Assembly (NCBI GenBank): GCA_003242425.1
Contig: QGUL01000117.1
Span: forward strand, 1 to 6,240
Direction of reading: 5' to 3'
Source: Pseudomonadota bacterium
Lineage (GTDB): Bacteria > Pseudomonadota > Gammaproteobacteria > Burkholderiales > SG8-39
DNA: 6,240 nucleotides
This document shows positions 5,602 to 6,240 of the stretch, piece after piece. Each line of letters starts with the position of its first letter. Positions within the stretch are counted from its first letter, which is position 1. A program made the translations under genes and the position numbers. Below the pieces are notes generated by a model that searched no databases, was not told where the DNA came from, and saw only the letters and a program-made list of their open reading frames with translations.

Positions 5602-6027
5602 ATGTTGAAGCAACGGATCCGCGTGCGCGGCTTCACGCTGCTCGAGCTGCTGGTGGTCATGGTCATCATCGGCCTGCTCGCCGGCTATGTCGCCCCCCGC
5701 TATTTCTCGCAACTCGGCAAGTCGGAAGTGCGCACCGCGCAGGCACAGATCAATGCGCTCAGCAAGGCGCTCGACCATTACCGGCTGGATGTCGGGCATT
5801 ACCCGTCCACGGAACAAGGGCTCGAGGCATTGGTGAAGCGACCGGAGAACGAGCCGAAGTGGAACGGCCCCTATCTCGAGAAAGCCGTACCGCTCGACCC
5901 CTGGGGCAAGCCCTATCAGTACCGCTATCCCGGGCAGTACGGCGAGTACGACCTCTTTTCATTCGGAAAGGACGGACAACCCGGTGGCACGGATCACGCT
6001 GCCGACATAACGAGCTGGGGCTCGTGA
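5602..6027 (+). CDS. gspG: Type II secretion system major pseudopilin GspG
   Basis: GspG polymerises into the periplasmic pseudopilus that pushes folded exoproteins through the outer-membrane secretin. The 141-residue product has a 10-residue basic leader (MLKQRIRVRG), a prepilin peptidase site Gly10-Phe11 in RGFTLLEL with Glu15 at mature position 5, and a hydrophobic N-terminal helix at about 11-31 (FTLLELLVVMVIIGLLAGYV). GspG-specific motifs follow: HYPSTEQGLEALV (66-78), WNGPYLEK (87-94), DPWGKPYQYRYPG (99-111) and YDLFSFGKDGQPGGTD (116-131). The last corresponds to the C-terminal loop that binds calcium in PulG-type proteins. Length is normal for the family. A consensus ribosome-binding site precedes it and a sigma-54 promoter candidate lies 88 nt upstream. 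gspF follows after 78 nt, so G precedes F here, unlike the common C-D-E-F-G order. Confidence 0.96.
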   Translation: MLKQRIRVRGFTLLELLVVMVIIGLLAGYVAPRYFSQLGKSEVRTAQAQINALSKALDHYRLDVGHYPSTEQGLEALVKRPENEPKWNGPYLEKAVPLDPWGKPYQYRYPGQYGEYDLFSFGKDGQPGGTDHAADITSWGS

Positions 6028-6105
6028 GACCGCTCGCATAACGACGCTCCGGCGGTGCGCCGCCGCCGACGCTCGCACCGCACGCACGGCCGGGAAAGGA
6101 CGTTT

Positions 6106-6240
6106 ATGCAGTTTGAGATCCGTGGGCTGAAGGGTGCGCAGGGACTGGTCAACCTGTCCGTGCAGGCCGCCGACGAAGCGTCCGCGCTGGCCATGGCGCA
6201 GGCGCAGGGGCTGGCCGTACTGTCGGTGCGCAGCAAGCGC
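6106..6240 (+). CDS. gspF: Type II secretion system inner-membrane platform protein GspF (3' truncated by window end)
   Basis: GspF is the polytopic inner-membrane platform that couples the GspE ATPase to pseudopilus assembly. Only 45 codons are inside the window. They read MQFEIRGL, then GLVNLSVQAADEASA and AMAQAQGLAVLSV, matching the short N-terminal beta-alpha-beta module (M-x-F-x-h-x-A/G-L, then a helix ending in 'A-x-x-Q-G-h-x-V') that precedes the first T2SSF domain. GAAAGGA (6094-6100) lies 5 nt before the ATG. It is 78 nt downstream of gspG on the same strand, probably one transcript. The residues visible cannot separate GspF from the related PilC of type IV pili; the adjacent gspG favours GspF. 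Confidence 0.8.
   Translation, partial: MQFEIRGLKGAQGLVNLSVQAADEASALAMAQAQGLAVLSVRSKR

Noticed and set aside
4859..5817. Open frames in the divergent gap (4859-5536 plus; 4962-5300, 4979-5320 and 5137-5817 minus)
   Set aside because: No recognisable protein, erratic composition, no convincing ribosome-binding sites seen, and several run into the GGT-like gene or gspG on the wrong frame or strand.
6042..6075. Short GC hairpin (CGGCG/CGCCG) and GACGCTC repeat between gspG and gspF
   Set aside because: A 5-bp stem without a T-tract in very GC-rich DNA is expected by chance; not called as a terminator or attenuator.
1..6240. CRISPR arrays, transposase genes, integrase or att sites, tRNA or rRNA genes, riboswitches
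   Set aside because: I looked for regular repeats, mobile-element proteins and conserved RNA motifs on both strands and saw none.

Overview
The window comes from a GC-rich Gram-negative bacterium, most likely a pseudomonadotan. Betaproteobacteria is my best guess from protein style (ExbD with a TPR partner, parvulin, type II secretion pseudopilin), but nothing here fixes the taxon. Genes sampled by eye run near 65-70% GC; the one long non-coding stretch is lower (two lines counted at about 53%, one at 60%).

Layout. (1) Left, plus strand (2-2120): the C-terminal half of an ExbD/TolR energy-transducing protein, then an exported tetratricopeptide-repeat (TPR) protein 7 nt later, then a small exported protein of unknown function. 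These three look like the tail of a TonB/ExbB/ExbD operon. The first 36 bases are an exact inverted copy of bases 71-106 inside exbD, which looks more like a contig-end fold-back than biology. (2) Middle, minus strand (2176-4934): a gamma-glutamyltransferase-family Ntn-hydrolase precursor, then a strong intrinsic terminator, then an exported parvulin-type prolyl isomerase. Both genes run convergently towards the left block. (3) A 667-bp divergent gap (4935-5601) without a credible gene. Its right end holds a textbook sigma-54 (-24/-12) promoter core, TGGCAC-N5-TTGC, 88 nt before gspG. (4) Right, plus strand (5602-6240, continuing off the window): the type II secretion major pseudopilin gspG with a perfect Shine-Dalgarno, then the first 45 codons of gspF.

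How it fits together. Almost every product acts in the envelope: inner-membrane energy transduction (ExbD), exported or periplasmic proteins (TPR protein, small protein, parvulin, GGT-like enzyme) and a type II secretion/pseudopilus machine. I see no CRISPR array, transposase, phage gene, tRNA or rRNA, and no clearly novel multi-gene system. The points most worth a second look are the sigma-54 promoter in front of a pseudopilin gene, the G-before-F gene order, the substrate-pocket substitutions in the GGT-like enzyme, and the edge inverted repeat.
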